Below, one piece after another: positions 47,101 to 58,791 of a DNA stretch of 64,000 nt (within the stretch, counting starts at the first letter, position 1; each line of letters begins with the position of its first letter). The stretch comes from Owenia fusiformis (lineage: Eukaryota; Annelida; Polychaeta; Sabellida; Oweniidae), in contig CAIIXF020000012.1 of assembly GCA_903813345.2 (NCBI GenBank), positions 4,569,318 to 4,633,317 on the forward strand, given 5' to 3'. The notes beneath the pieces were generated by a model. It was not told the DNA's origin. It searched no databases and saw only the letters and a list, made by a program, of their open reading frames with translations. Made by a program: the position numbers and the translations under genes.

Positions 47101-50100
47101 AACTTACCTTGCACCCTATCATTATTCCATACAGTACTCTAAATAACTTACCTTGCACCCTATCATTATTCCGTACAGTACTCTAAATAACTTACCTTGC
47201 ACCCTCTCATTATTCCGTACTGTACTCTAAACCCTATCTTACCCCTCACCCTGTCCCAATGTCCAAACAATGCTCTTACGAACAAACCTTATTAACTAAC
47301 TTTATTCCGTACAGTACTTCATTATTACTTTACGTGGTTACACCTTAAGGCCTTTATTTGTTTAGGCTACTTTTAATCTATGTGTATTAATATGTAACTT
47401 CATTTCAACTTGCGTGTTGTGTTGTAGTAGGAGCAACTGGACCTGCTGGATCAACTGGACCATCTGGACCCATTGGACCAACTGGTTCAACGGGAGTCCA
47501 AGGGAACATCGGGCCGTCTGGGCAAATAGGACGTCCGGGCAATACTGGGCCAACGGGAGCGACAGGCCAGACTGGCACCGTTGGACCATCAGGGGCAACA
47601 GGTCTAGTTGGTCCGAAAGGTATTTATGGCGCCACTGGACCGACTGGTCTCCCCGGAGTCGGTGTAAAGGGTGATATTGGAATTGGTGCAACTGGCCCAG
47701 CCGGATCAACAGGCCCAACTGGTAGTATTGGGCCGTCTGGTGCAACAGGAGCCGACGGTGAACGTGGACCTAGTGGATCAACTGGTCCTTCGGGTAGCCC
47801 TGGGCCAACAGGAGCAATTGGACCAACCGGCGGAACTGGAATGCAAGGCCCAACTGGTGAAACTGGACCATCGGGTGCTACCGGTTCAGTTGGCCCCACT
47901 GGTGCAACTGGTGTAGGAGTTAAAGGCGATATTGGTATCGGTGCAACTGGTCCTGCTGGTGCCACTGGTCCGACTGGACCTTTAGGTGCTACAGGGTCAT
48001 CTGGTATTCCTGGTAAGTGTTACGGTGCATTAGAAAATATGAAATCTACCGGTGGTCCTATTCAATATAATGGCTTCAATATCATTCGAAAGTACTGATA
48101 AGTCCCAAGTCATATCAAACGTAGCCCTCGTATAATTTGTTACATTTATATTGATATATTTTACGTGCTTAAAGCTTTTTACATAAAACGTCTCTTCTGA
48201 AATGCCTTGGTCACATTTGATCCGATATCATCGGCCGGCGCCCGGCCGATTGAGAATTCTGTTCAAAACTGAATACAATAGACTAAATGCGAGTAGAAAA
48301 AACCTTGATTTACGCCATTAAATATTCAAAATTCAGTCAAAGCGATGTTATATTTGAAATCTACATGTAAAAGTACATCTAGAAATATGGTTTCGAAAAT
48401 TGTTTATCAAGTTTGAAAATCTAATTATTTTTGAAAGTGTGACTTCTAGTTCGGGTTGATTCTCCATAGAGCCCATGTTACAAAATCACAAAAAGTGAAA
48501 TATCTTTTCTTGTATTGGTCAGATAACATTTTTCATTTACTGGACATATTTTGATTTGCATAACTATTAGATACATAAGGGTTATATGAAAACTGAACCA
48601 CTAAAACAGATGTTATTTAAGTTAAATGGAACTTTCTACTATACCCGCCATGCTATCTGACCCGAACGAGCCACCTGGTGGTGAAACTGGTAACTACCTA
48701 CTCGCATCTGCGTTATTGTGAATAGGACACTCAATCGGCCGGGTGCCGGCCGATGAATCGGAGCAGATTTGACTCAGGCATTATAATGAATGGTGCTCGA
48801 ACGACATCATAAAATACATGTAGCAAGTAAATCAATGCCTTATACATATAAGGTATAAAAAGTAGTTTCATTCCAATTCTGAACTAATCATATTGTTTAC
48901 AAGACGAGCAATATCTTTCAAGCCATGATCATTTTCAGATAAAAATGTCTGTGTTCATTTTATGAATTATAAAAAGGCCGATCCAGAAGTTCTGATAAAA
49001 ATGCTGTATCTTTTTCTTAAGTAAAGGAAATCACTTAATTTTTTATACAATTTACATAATTTATATTCTTATACAGCAGGGAATTTTCAGAATGATTAAT
49101 TGAGAGAACTTTCTGTGATCACACTTTTCCTACCCCGTGGTAGGGGCACTTGGTCCAGGATTTGAGCTCATATTGACGACAGTCATATTGAAAATCTGAA
49201 AAACTAAATCCAACTGTGCAATCCTATTTGAGATAAAACTCAACGATGATACTCAAAATAATGTTCTTCTGCAATAATACACTACATTAATACACTATGG
49301 TATCTATTCACCCACTGTTTGTACACACCTTTTCAGTTCTAGTGAGGTGTCAACAGCATTCTTGATTTTAACAAATGTTCTAATATATGAGACACTCGGA
49401 TCACTCTCTTGAGTTTGGGCCGGTCCAAAGTCCGATCACAACAAAGTCCAGGGGCATTATCTGGGAAGTATGGAGAATGTCCTCCACCTTCTGTCTTCAT
49501 ACCTCATATTAAACTTGTTGCTGATAATATTGTTTAATATCATGCCAGATTTTCGACACGATGTGTTGTCCTGTCAAACATGTTTAAATCTTTGGCTCCG
49601 TCCGGTCGCTTTTTAGGAATTGCTTAAAAGATAAATTAAAAGCTTGGTGTCTCATGTCTTGTCTAATGTATCATGAAGACTTCACGTTTTCCGTATCAAA
49701 CAGGATTTATAATGATTTCACACATATGAGAAGAGGGCATTAACAACAGGTAGTGTTAAAACAAACATTTATGAAATTATGTAACCTCGTAATGGGCTTT
49801 GATCATTTTTTCGAAAGAAACCCAGTTTTAAACTTCACAAATTTTACCCTGTCCCGCTATAGTGTTATTGAGGTTACCATAACAACCATAACTTCAGAAA
49901 TATTCATTACCAGCATCTAAAAATTGTATATCTTATGTGGTTATAAACGACCCAGTTACTCTGAAAGCGAATGATAAATCTTAAGTTAGAGCATTTTTAT
50001 CAGAACTTCTGGATCGGCTCTTGTATATCACGATGAATTTAAAATAATTTCTGGGTTATTTAAGATAAGACATACATCTATTTTGCCTTTTAATTGAATA

Positions 50101-53100
50101 AATTAAATACGTATGAAAGGATGAGTCAGATGCCCTTTGGTTCCTCACTAAAATGTTTGCGAAATATGCTTTTTATTACTGTCCTAGTTATACTTGATAA
50201 GTATTTGCACTTTTTCCTGAGTTTTGATGCATAATGAACCCTCTGCTGAGAGTTAAAATAAAATCCAAATCGTCTTTTATCATAGAAAAAACTCCAATGG
50301 CAACATGTATGACATACAAAGTAGAAATAACATAAAGATACATGAAGAATTGAAATAATTTTTATTTAAATATCTTTTAAGTTTTTAAATTTTTTCAAAC
50401 TTTTGAATTTCCCGCCCGTTTAATTTGAATGGGAAAAACCGAGACGGCTACCCTTTGATGAAGGAAATATCAGAAGAAAAGTCGCTTCACTTTTAATTTT
50501 CACATCCAGCACAGCATTATGATTTGGATTTTTTCATTGATTCTGACTATTCAACATCAGGGCCATGTATAGAGATTATAAAATGGAAACCATAAAGCTG
50601 TGCTCAGCATGAATTTTGCAGAAATATAAACTCCACCAACACAATTGAAGTGTCAAAATTGCTGGTTGCTCAGTAACAATCCCTTGATTACCCAGATAAA
50701 CACCAATTCACTCATCAAGAAATACCATTCAATGTCTATACAGTGAAAGTAAGCAATGTTTTGGAGGATATGTTTCAAACTTTTTCATAAATTATTCATT
50801 TAGTATTTGCTCTTGAAATTTTTTCAATTCTGGCATATTGATATGCAATGTCTTTGATGCCAATATGTTTCATTAATTGTGTTACAAATTGATATTCTTT
50901 GACTCTCAGAAGAAGGATGGGATATCAAGGTTTAATAATATGTGTGATTGAGTTGGTGTTTCAGACATTACAATTTTGAATAATTTCTAAGTCGATATCT
51001 GGACCCATTCCCCGACTCATCCTTTGTACGAAAGGATTTCCTGAAATTAATTTTACTAAGAATTTAAGACCTTAGACATAGATGTCAATATTTTCCAATT
51101 GCTCAACAAAGCCTTTTTTGATTTGAAGTCATTCAATACATATAAATGGACGGCCATAACGTATGCTAGTGTTATAAACAAATATTGTATTTAGGTGGTG
51201 TTGGCCCAGCTGGAGCTACAGGGATGACAGGGCTGCCTAGTCCACATGGTGCAACGGGACCTGCTGGAAGTACAGGGCCAACTGGTGCATCTGGAGAGAG
51301 TGGGCCCATTGGTCCGACTGGTGCAACGGGTGCACTTGGACCAGTTGGTTCTACTGGTCCAACGGGGAGTACAGGTCCTTCTGGGGGAACTGGTATGACG
51401 GGGCCTATAGGTGCAACTGGTCCCCAAGGTGTTACTGGGCCAACTGGTGACCAGGGAGCAACAGGTTTCACAGGTGCAACTGGACCAACGGGAGCAACTG
51501 GGCCTTTAGGTGGAACGGGAGTCAAGGGATCAATTGGAGAAACTGGCCCAACTGGTTCAACTGGACTTGCAGGTGCATCAGGTACTACTGGAGCTACTGG
51601 AGTTTCTGGAGAAGCAGGTCCAACTGGTGAAACTGGACCAATTGGATCTACTGGAATGACTGGTGTTACGGGTCCAACAGGCAGTACTGGTATAACAGGG
51701 CCAACAGGAGCAACTGGACTACCTGGTGCCACTGGGCCCACTGGCTCAATGGGACCAACAGGAACCGTTGGTTTGTCTGGTGCAACTGGGCCAACAGGAA
51801 GAAATGGATCAGAAGGGAGTGTTGGCATACCAGGTGCAACAGGACCAACAGGCTCCATAGGACCAACTGGAAAAGCTGGACCCTCTGGTGCAACAGGCGT
51901 AACAGGCATCGTGGGTCAGCCTGGAGCTACTGGTCCTACGGGAGCCCCTGGATCAACTGGTGGAACAGGTACAACGGGTGCTACAGGTTTAACTGGTTTT
52001 ACTGGACCTACAGGAGCAACTGGAGAACGTGGGCCTGCTGGAACCACGGGATTGTCTGGTGCAACTGGAACATCTGGAGCTACGGGGCCTATAGGAAGCA
52101 TTGGCCAAACAGGTGGCACGGGTTTAACAGGCAGCACAGGTCAATCTGGTACGACTGGACCAACAGGCGCAACCGGGATAAATGGTCCTTCTGGAAGCAC
52201 TGGTAACACCGGTTCTACAGGTATAACAGGAGCAACAGGACCTACAGGCACTTCTGGGCCTATAGGATTAACTGGCCCATCAGGGAGCACAGGTCCCACT
52301 GGTACTATTGGACCATCGGGAGCTACAGGAGGTACTGGTCCATCGGGAGCTACGGGACGACCTGGTGGAACTGGTCCCACAGGGTCCACTGGACCCCCTG
52401 GTAATATAGGGTCATCAGGAGCAACAGGAGTAACGGGCGCACCTGGGCCTACAGGTGCAACTGGCCCAACTGGTGCAAGTGGTAGCATCGGTCCATCAGG
52501 AGCAACTGGAGTAATCGGTGTAACGGGACCAACAGGAGCAACTGGTACTCAAGGGGAAGCCGGTCCCTCAGGAAGTACAGGGATCACTGGTGCAACAGGT
52601 CTTACTGGAAGCACTGGGATAACTGGAGCAACAGGCATTATAGGTGCAACTGGTCCAACTGGTGGATTTGGTCCAACAGGTGTATCTGGACCTTCAGGGG
52701 CGACTGGACACACAGGCGCAACTGGAATAGAAGGGCCCGATGGAGCTACTGGAACATCAGGTTCTACTGGAGTACCTGGAGCAACAGGTCCGACTGGAAC
52801 TACTGGCCCAACGGGATCATCGGGAGTTTCTGGTGCTACTGGTCAAACTGGTGCAACTGGACCTTCTGGAGCAACAGGTGCAGCTGGTCCTGAAGGTACT
52901 ATGGGTCAAACTGGTGCAACGGGAATTCCTGGGAGTACTGGTGTAAGTGGGGCCACTGGATCAACTGGTGTAATTGGTGTTACAGGTGCCACTGGTTTGC
53001 AAGGAGCCCCTGGACCGACAGGATCAACAGGACAAGGTGGAGAAGTTGGACCAACTGGCGGAACTGGGCCACTTGGTACGACAGGGCCTTCAGGTGCAAC

Positions 53101-56100
53101 TGGTGCACAAGGACCTATTGGTGCTACTGGTACTACTGGAAGTACTGGCAAAACAGGTGGTACAGGTGTTTCTGGATCTACTGGTCCAACAGGATCTACA
53201 GGTGTAGCTGGTTCCATTGGTTCCACTGGAAGCGTAGGGCCTACTGGAGCGACGGGGATGCCCGGTCCGGAGGGGGCTACAGGTCCAACTGGTGCTACTG
53301 GTGAAACTGGAGATATTGGTGTACCTGGATCCACAGGTCCGACAGGATTAATTGGTGTGATAGGCTCAACTGGTCCAACTGGAAGCATTGGTCCTTCAGG
53401 ATCTACAGGAGATAATGGACCAACAGGTTCCACTGGTCCATCCGGGCCATCAGGGCCAAATGGTGCGACGGGAACTTCGGGTGTGACAGGCCCAACTGGA
53501 CCAAATGGTCCGACTGGCGCTACTGGACTATTCGGTACGTCCAATCATTTGAACTTTAAATTAAAGAGAGAATCAGATATAGCAAGCAGGTTAAACATCA
53601 AATTGTTTCAATTCTAGAACATTTTTGACTCGTGTCATTCCTTGTCATGTCTATTTTCTAAAAATCACAAAAGTGCATACTTTATTCCAGAAAAACTAAA
53701 GATTTTTACAATAATGTATTATTTTTCTATAAAAATGGTTACCATTCTTATTATTTGGGAGAATTGAAACATTTTTCACTCATTTTTGCACTTTGAATCC
53801 TTAATAACTTCACCGATTTATAACATATTGTGAATCTTTTCGGAGATATTGTATTTGATATTGTAAATTATACATGTTGCTTGTAATTTTGTCACCTCCT
53901 ATAGATCATATTCTGCCTTTAAGTTAATGTTCAGGATAATTTTTTGCTTGAATTCAGATTGAACAAAAATTACCAAATGATTTATTTTACATCAACATAC
54001 CAAAACTTTTCACAATCACACTTTAAAAGGAATTCAGAACATTTTTAATACATAATGTTTTCTTTAACATATCTCCAATGGTATCAAAAATAGTACAGAA
54101 AAAACCTTTCCATTATAAAATTGTTTTCATTCAACGCTGCAGTTTCAAGTATGGGTGTGCAAAACATTTACATTTAAGTGTACTTTTTTATTATCCTTAT
54201 TATCCTTATATTATCCTAGGTACAACTGGTACATCTGGTGCCACTGGACCAACTGGTATCCCTGGACCATCTGGCTCAACTGGAGTCACTGGAAAGACTG
54301 GGGCAACGGGTGTCACTGGCAAACCTGGGGCAACTGGTCCCACGGGTGCCACTGGAATAACTGGTTCAAGTGGACCGATGGGAAGTACAGGACAAACTGG
54401 TTCGACTGGTGTCTCTGGAGCAACAGGACCTAAAGGGCCAACGGGTACGACTGGTCCCACTGGTGCAACAGGACGTAACGGAGAAACTGGGCCGATAGGC
54501 GTGACTGGTCCCACTGGTGGAACCGGACGAATTGGTAGTACGGGGCCAACTGGAGCAACTGGTGTTGTAGGTGCAACGGGACAATATGGTCCAACGGGAG
54601 CAACAGGTTTAAATGGTGTTGATGGTCCTACTGGAGGTACGGGTTCATCAGGTGCTACGGGACTTTCTGGTGCTACTGGCCAAACTGGTTCAATAGGACC
54701 ATCAGGGGCTACTGGTATTTCTGGAGTCTCTGGACCAACCGGTAATAAAGGACCTACAGGCGCAACTGGATCAATCGGTGTTACGGGGGGACTTGGAAGA
54801 ACTGGTCCAACGGGTGTAACTGGTCGGACTGGTGCAACTGGACTTACTGGTGTATCAGGACCAACCGGGCACACTGGTCCGACTGGTGCCACTGGGGTCG
54901 TCGGAAATATCGGACCTACTGGGGCCACAGGAGTCACTGGTTTAGTAGGATCAACTGGGATAACTGGCTCTACTGGTCCTTCAGGATCTACTGGGCAACC
55001 TGGCTCAACAGGAACAACAGGACAAGCAGGCAATATGGGGTCAACTGGGCCTACAGGACTTACGGGGCCAACTGGTTCTAAAGGGGATTTAGGTGGCACT
55101 GGCCCTACTGGTTTACCTGGACATACAGGTGTTACAGGGCCAACCGGAACAACTGGCTCACTGGGTAAAACAGGACCAACGGGTGCAACAGGCGTGTCTG
55201 GTTCTACTGGATCAAGTGGACCAACTGGATCCACTGGTTCAACTGGTACAACGGGGTCTACTGGACCAACTGGAAAAGCCGGACCAACGGGTAGCACAGG
55301 ACCAACCGGGGCAACAGGGCAAATAGGAACCACGGGGCCTACTGGAATTAAAGGAGATACTGGTCGTACTGGTCCTACTGGTAGCACTGGAACGCATGGC
55401 GCAACTGGTATATCAGGAAGTACCGGACCTACTGGTATTGTTGGACAAATAGGCGGAACTGGGCCAATTGGAATTACAGGAATAACTGGCGCTACGGGAC
55501 CCGATGGAGCGATTGGACCGACAGGTATAATACAATGTACAATGAATTATGAAATTGCATTTGCTTATAAAAACAGATTATCATTCTTATTGATAAACTG
55601 TGAAATACCATACATGTACATCGATAGCACACAATGATAGACAGGTTTACAGATAGACAGGACAAGTTTATGAAAATTGTTTTTCGGTTGCTTATTCTTC
55701 ATATTCAATTATTTTAATACTATTCCTGTATTTTTATTATCAGGCCCCGAGGGCGCAACTGGTCCAACTGGAGTCGTGGATTATACTAAGCTTGGTAAGA
55801 TAAACTTATTGACTTATTCCAATTTAAAATTTTAAAACCATTATGCCACCACCAAAAGTGGTGACATATTGCTATGGTCTCTGTAACAAATGGTAGGTGA
55901 TGACATTTTGCATATTAATGCTATTAAAAGATTATCTATTGACTGGTCCATATTAAATTAAAGCTAAAGAAGATATAAATTACCGATGTCATTTGATTTA
56001 ATTTCCAGTTTTGAGTTTCTTTGTATTATGCCTCAAAGCTTGGCGAATCGAGACGAGTGATCACTATATACATGTGCCCTTCTTGATTGTAGATTTGGAC

Positions 56101-58703
56101 GAGTGTTTATTGAACAATGGAAATTGTTCACACGTGTGTGTAAATACTATCGGAGATTTTTACTGCGACTGTAATACAGGTTATAGAATAGCATCAGACA
56201 ACAGAACTTGCGAAGGTGATGTCAATAAAAATTGTGTCCTAATAATTTCCGGATCAATACCACTGCGTTATACATTTAGACTATTGTCGAATCAAATATA
56301 AATATTATTCCAAAAGCCCAACATTCACTACTGAGATCAAATTTAAGTTATGTGGGCGATTTTTTCGAAACTTACTCTCACCTCCTCTCTATTCTTCTAC
56401 TCTCTTTATCGCATGTATTTCAGATGTCATCGAGTGCGATATCAACAATGGTGGCTGTGAACAGCAATGTAGCAATACAATTGGGTCATTTTACTGTAAC
56501 TGCACCGAGGCCTTCTTTACACTTTCGGCCAACAGGCGAAGCTGTGATGGTACGTATGTGTGAACTACTTTGATGAATAATCTACGCGACCTAGGTGTGA
56601 GTGTAACGCGTGACCTAGGCATGAGTGTAACGCGTAACCTAAGCATGAGTGTAACACGTGACCTAGGTATGAGTGAACCAGATGACATTATCATGAGTGA
56701 ACCACGTGACCTACAAATGCATGAACCACGTGGGATAGGTATGAGTGAACCCCGTAATCTATGTATGAGTGAACCTCGTAACCTAGATATGAGTGAACAA
56801 CGAGACCTACAAATGTTTGAACCATTTAAGCATCGTATAAATTGGACATGACCTGCGTATGAGTGAGTCGCGTGACCTACGTGTGGGTGAATGATTTGAC
56901 CAATGCACGTATGAATTAACCACGTATGAATGGCCCACGTGGTGTACACATGAGTGAGCCACATGACCTACGTATTGATGAACCATTTGGCCTACATATG
57001 AGAGAACCACCCGATCTGCGTTTGGGGAAAGCATTATTAGAGAACTGCGTGGCCTGTATATGAATGGACTACTTTTGACTTCTTCATCAGCCATTCTGAC
57101 TCTGAGAGCAGTTTCCGGAACGGTCGTAACTCAAGACGGTTATATAATAAAACCTTTTAATTTGATGTATGTATATTTCGATCAGCAAAAGTATGTTATT
57201 TGGGCATCGTTGTGAATACCGAACGTCGTCACTTTACTCATAAGTTACTTACTACCAATCGAACGGCTGACGCAATAAACAACAATTGATGATAGTAAGC
57301 CCGTCTCCCCTTCAAATTTCTCCCATCAATACCAAATTATTTGACCTCGTAAGATAATATATTTATTTCTATATTTTTCAGATGTCAATGAATGTGTAAC
57401 GGGCAATCATACATGTTCAGGATCCTTCCGCTGTGTCAACACATACGGTGGATTCGACTGTGTTATAGACGCCGATGCTTTTGGTACGGATAAGTATAGT
57501 AAAACACATACATACAAAGCACTAAGTCGACATAAAGATGACAGAAGGGACCTGTCCGTGCCACCTATTTTTAAGGTGACATTCTCGCATGGTTTTACGG
57601 TGGAAATATAAATAATTCATTGCTGATTTTCTAAAATGTTTTACAATTTTTACAAAGATTACCGTCTGAAACTATTGCCTCGTTAATCCCATTAGTCCCT
57701 ATAATTCCATGTTTATTCCTTTAATTTTTCTCTACACTAATTATTTCTAAAAAAATGTTTTGCAACCGAAGTACTTATTTGGATGAAGTAGATTCAATTG
57801 AATTCATTATCATCATTTTTCGATTTCATTGTTTCAGAGGGAGCAACTGGCCCGTCGGGTGGGCCTATGGGCGCCACTGGTCCTGCAGGCGCTACTGGTC
57901 TCACTGGAGAACGCGGGTTCGAAGGTAACACGGGTCCCGAAGGGCCCGTTGGAATAGGAGCAACGGGCCCCGCGGGGTCAACTGGACCAACCGGTTCAAT
58001 AGGCTTATACGGACCATCGGGGGCAACAGGACCTATTGGTGAAGTCGGGATTGGGGCAACTGGTCCTGCTGGAGCGACTGGACCATCTGGTGTAGGAGCT
58101 ACTGGTCCGACGGGGCCCAACGGCACACTTGGAATTGGTGCTACCGGAAATACAGGTGCCACGGGTCCATCGGGGCAAGATGGACAGAACGGAAGTGCTG
58201 GTTCTCCAGGGGTGTTTGGTGCAACGGGTCCGACAGGTCCCCCTGGTCTTCCTGGTTCCAGCAATTCATCTGGGAACCCTATTACTGCACCTATTTCTAA
58301 TCTAGACTCTAATTTGCGCACATCGACTGAGCGAATAACAACAATTCTTTTAGTTTCCACCGTAACGGCAACTATAGCAATTTTGGTCATAGCTGGCGTT
58401 GCGATAAAATTATATAGAACACAAAGGAGACAAAGAGAAGACATTAACCATTTAACCAGGAACATTTCAAACATAAATACAGCAATGGGAATACGAAGTG
58501 TAAGTTATGTTTCCAAATCTGGTAGTGGTGCGACACCGACAAAGTCAAGTGCGCCCTCTAACGAGGAGTTGGGAGACGTCGATTATACTTTGTTTCGAGA
58601 CTGTGATGAAATGCTAGTGCGACCAACAATAGTAAAATCTGTAGAAAATAATAACTCTAGTACAGAACCCAATAGAAATATAATCACTGAATCACACCTC
58701 TAG
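44076..58703 (+). CDS. Membrane collagen with Gly-X-Thr repeats, EGF modules and C-terminal transmembrane helix
   Basis: Join: 44076-44196, 45882-46019, 47431-48012, 51195-53534, 54220-55524, 55744-55794, 56093-56215, 56424-56549, 57382-57483, 57838-58703; 1917 aa. Every intron is GT/AG and phase 1, always splitting a codon after its first base. Order: hydrophobic segment 10-25 (signal peptide or anchor); spacer with furin-type RRRFKR at 79-84; collagen repeats 87-1512 with Thr dominating the third position; EGF modules 1513-1629; further collagen with VGIGATG interruptions; transmembrane helix about 1798-1820; Arg-rich start and Ser/Thr-rich 97-residue tail. The helix near the C-terminus places the collagen outside the cell if the first segment is a signal peptide. 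It probably trimerises as a cell-surface or shed matrix protein. Upstream non-coding exon(s) are likely, since the ATG follows an acceptor. I know no named orthologue. Confidence 0.9.
45070..45156. other. Perfect 31-bp hairpin in collagen intron 1
   Basis: Arms 45070-45100 and 45126-45156 are exact complements (GTCACTATGACGTGAAATAT at the left start) around a 25-nt loop. It could be a small transposon relic or the stem of a structured intronic RNA. The stem is perfect, unlike most animal microRNA precursors. Confidence 0.8.
46215..47235. repeat. 42/44-bp minisatellite in collagen intron 2
   Basis: About 23 units of CATTATTCCGTACAGTACTC plus TAAATAACTTACCTTA, each ending in one of two spacers: CATTGT (42 bp, type A) or CACCCTAT (44 bp, type B). 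Unit order is A A A B B B A A B A A B A A B B B B A B B B B, so a three-unit AAB block was amplified in the middle. Drift increases toward the right end. Confidence 0.95.
47431..48012 (+). CDS. Collagen gene exon 3: first collagen segment
   Basis: 194 codons of Gly-X-Y, starting right after the furin-type site. Two copies of the interruption [11 protein letters not shown] break the triplet rhythm. The acceptor is a tandem TAGTAG (47425-47430), so use of the first AG would add one Val at the junction; both choices keep the frame. Confidence 0.88.
48201..48782. mobile_element. MITE with ~100-bp imperfect TIRs in collagen intron 3
   Basis: The outer parts are inverted copies: AATGCCTTGGTCACATTTGA near the left end and the imperfect complement at the right. 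Both contain the GC-rich palindrome CGGCCGG(C/G)xCCGGCCGAT. Similarity continues inward through CTACTCGCAT. No clear target duplication. Confidence 0.75.
48977..50018. mobile_element. Element with perfect 28-bp TIRs in collagen intron 3
   Basis: GCCGATCCAGAAGTTCTGAT and eight more bases at 48977-49004 match 49991-50018 exactly in inverse orientation. The interior (about 0.99 kb) has no open frame. No clean target duplication; weak TATA-like similarity continues outward. Probably a non-autonomous DNA transposon. Confidence 0.7.
50019..51194. other. Remainder of collagen intron 3
   Basis: AT-rich, ending in the acceptor TTGTATTTAG. No additional collagen-like exon was found. Confidence 0.5.
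51195..53534 (+). CDS. Collagen gene exon 4: giant 2340-bp collagen exon
   Basis: 780 codons, 260 triplets, with one obvious break near the start (LPSPHG, a Ser at a Gly position). The typical triplets are GPT, GAT, GST and GPS. Pro is mostly in the X position and Thr in Y, the reverse of the Pro-Hyp pattern of vertebrate collagens. The DNA itself is a degenerate 9/18-bp repeat, so the opposite strand also stays open and gives spurious Pro/Val-rich frames. Confidence 0.95.
54220..55524 (+). CDS. Collagen gene exon 5: 1305-bp collagen exon
   Basis: 435 codons of continuous Gly-X-Y with the same Thr bias as exon 4. Acceptor TTATCCTAG, donor ACAG|GTATAA, phase 1 at both ends. Confidence 0.94.
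55744..55794 (+). CDS. Collagen gene exon 6: 17-codon linker
   Basis: 51-bp exon: a few triplets ([10 protein letters not shown]) followed by VVDYTKL, which ends the main collagen region before the EGF modules. Acceptor TTATTATCAG, donor CTTG|GTAAGA. Confidence 0.85.
56093..56215 (+). CDS. Collagen gene exon 7: calcium-binding EGF module 1
   Basis: 41 codons starting DLDEC, six cysteines. [10 protein letters not shown] fits the consensus C-x-[DN]-x4-[FY]-x-C of hydroxylated calcium-binding EGF modules. Phase 1 on both sides, as usual for EGF exons. Confidence 0.94.
56424..56549 (+). CDS. Collagen gene exon 8: calcium-binding EGF module 2
   Basis: 42 codons starting DVIEC, six cysteines, with [10 protein letters not shown] at the hydroxylation-type site. 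Acceptor TGTATTTCAG, donor GATG|GTACGT. Confidence 0.94.
56580..57070. repeat. 24-bp degenerate minisatellite in collagen intron 8
   Basis: Repeats of ATGAGTG(T/A)AACxCGTGACCTA with period about 24 bp; regular up to about 56820, degenerate to about 57070. Many units contain ACGTGACC. Confidence 0.85.
57382..57483 (+). CDS. Collagen gene exon 9: shortened EGF module 3
   Basis: 34 codons starting DVNEC with [10 protein letters not shown], but only four cysteines: the last pair of a standard six-cysteine EGF is missing before the donor TTTG|GTACGG. The splice phases are good, so this is likely a true truncated module rather than a wrong border. Confidence 0.88.
57838..58703 (+). CDS. Collagen gene exon 10: collagen, transmembrane helix and cytoplasmic tail
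   Basis: About 140 residues of interrupted collagen ([10 protein letters not shown] repeats), a [11 protein letters not shown] end and a short stem, then the helix [18 protein letters not shown] followed by a basic stop-transfer stretch [12 protein letters not shown]. The tail ends ITESHL at a TAG stop at 58701-58703. Confidence 0.93.
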
Positions 58704-58758
58704 CAAATAATAAGTCAAATCCATTTTGTTTGATGTTCTCTATATCTATTACTGATGC

Positions 58759-58791
58759 CATGGGCTTTCAACTAGAAATTGAAAGCCCATG
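58759..58791 (+). other. 13-bp perfect stem-loop in collagen 3' UTR
   Basis: CATGGGCTTTCAA / TTGAAAGCCCATG around a 7-nt loop, 56 nt after the stop codon. May be an RNA structure or a relic of a small insertion. Confidence 0.7.

Noticed and set aside
46215-47235. CRISPR-like array
   Set aside because: No unique spacers; the two unit types alternate in a eukaryotic intron.
51172-55387. Long minus-strand Pro/Val/Gly-rich frames opposite the collagen exons
   Set aside because: They mirror the Gly-X-Thr repeat of the true plus-strand exons; the plus strand has splice sites and consistent phases.
44076-58703. Bacterial or giant-virus origin of the collagen gene
   Set aside because: Nine spliceosomal introns, EGF modules and a signal/transmembrane layout speak for a resident animal gene; the Gly-X-Thr bias alone is not evidence of transfer.
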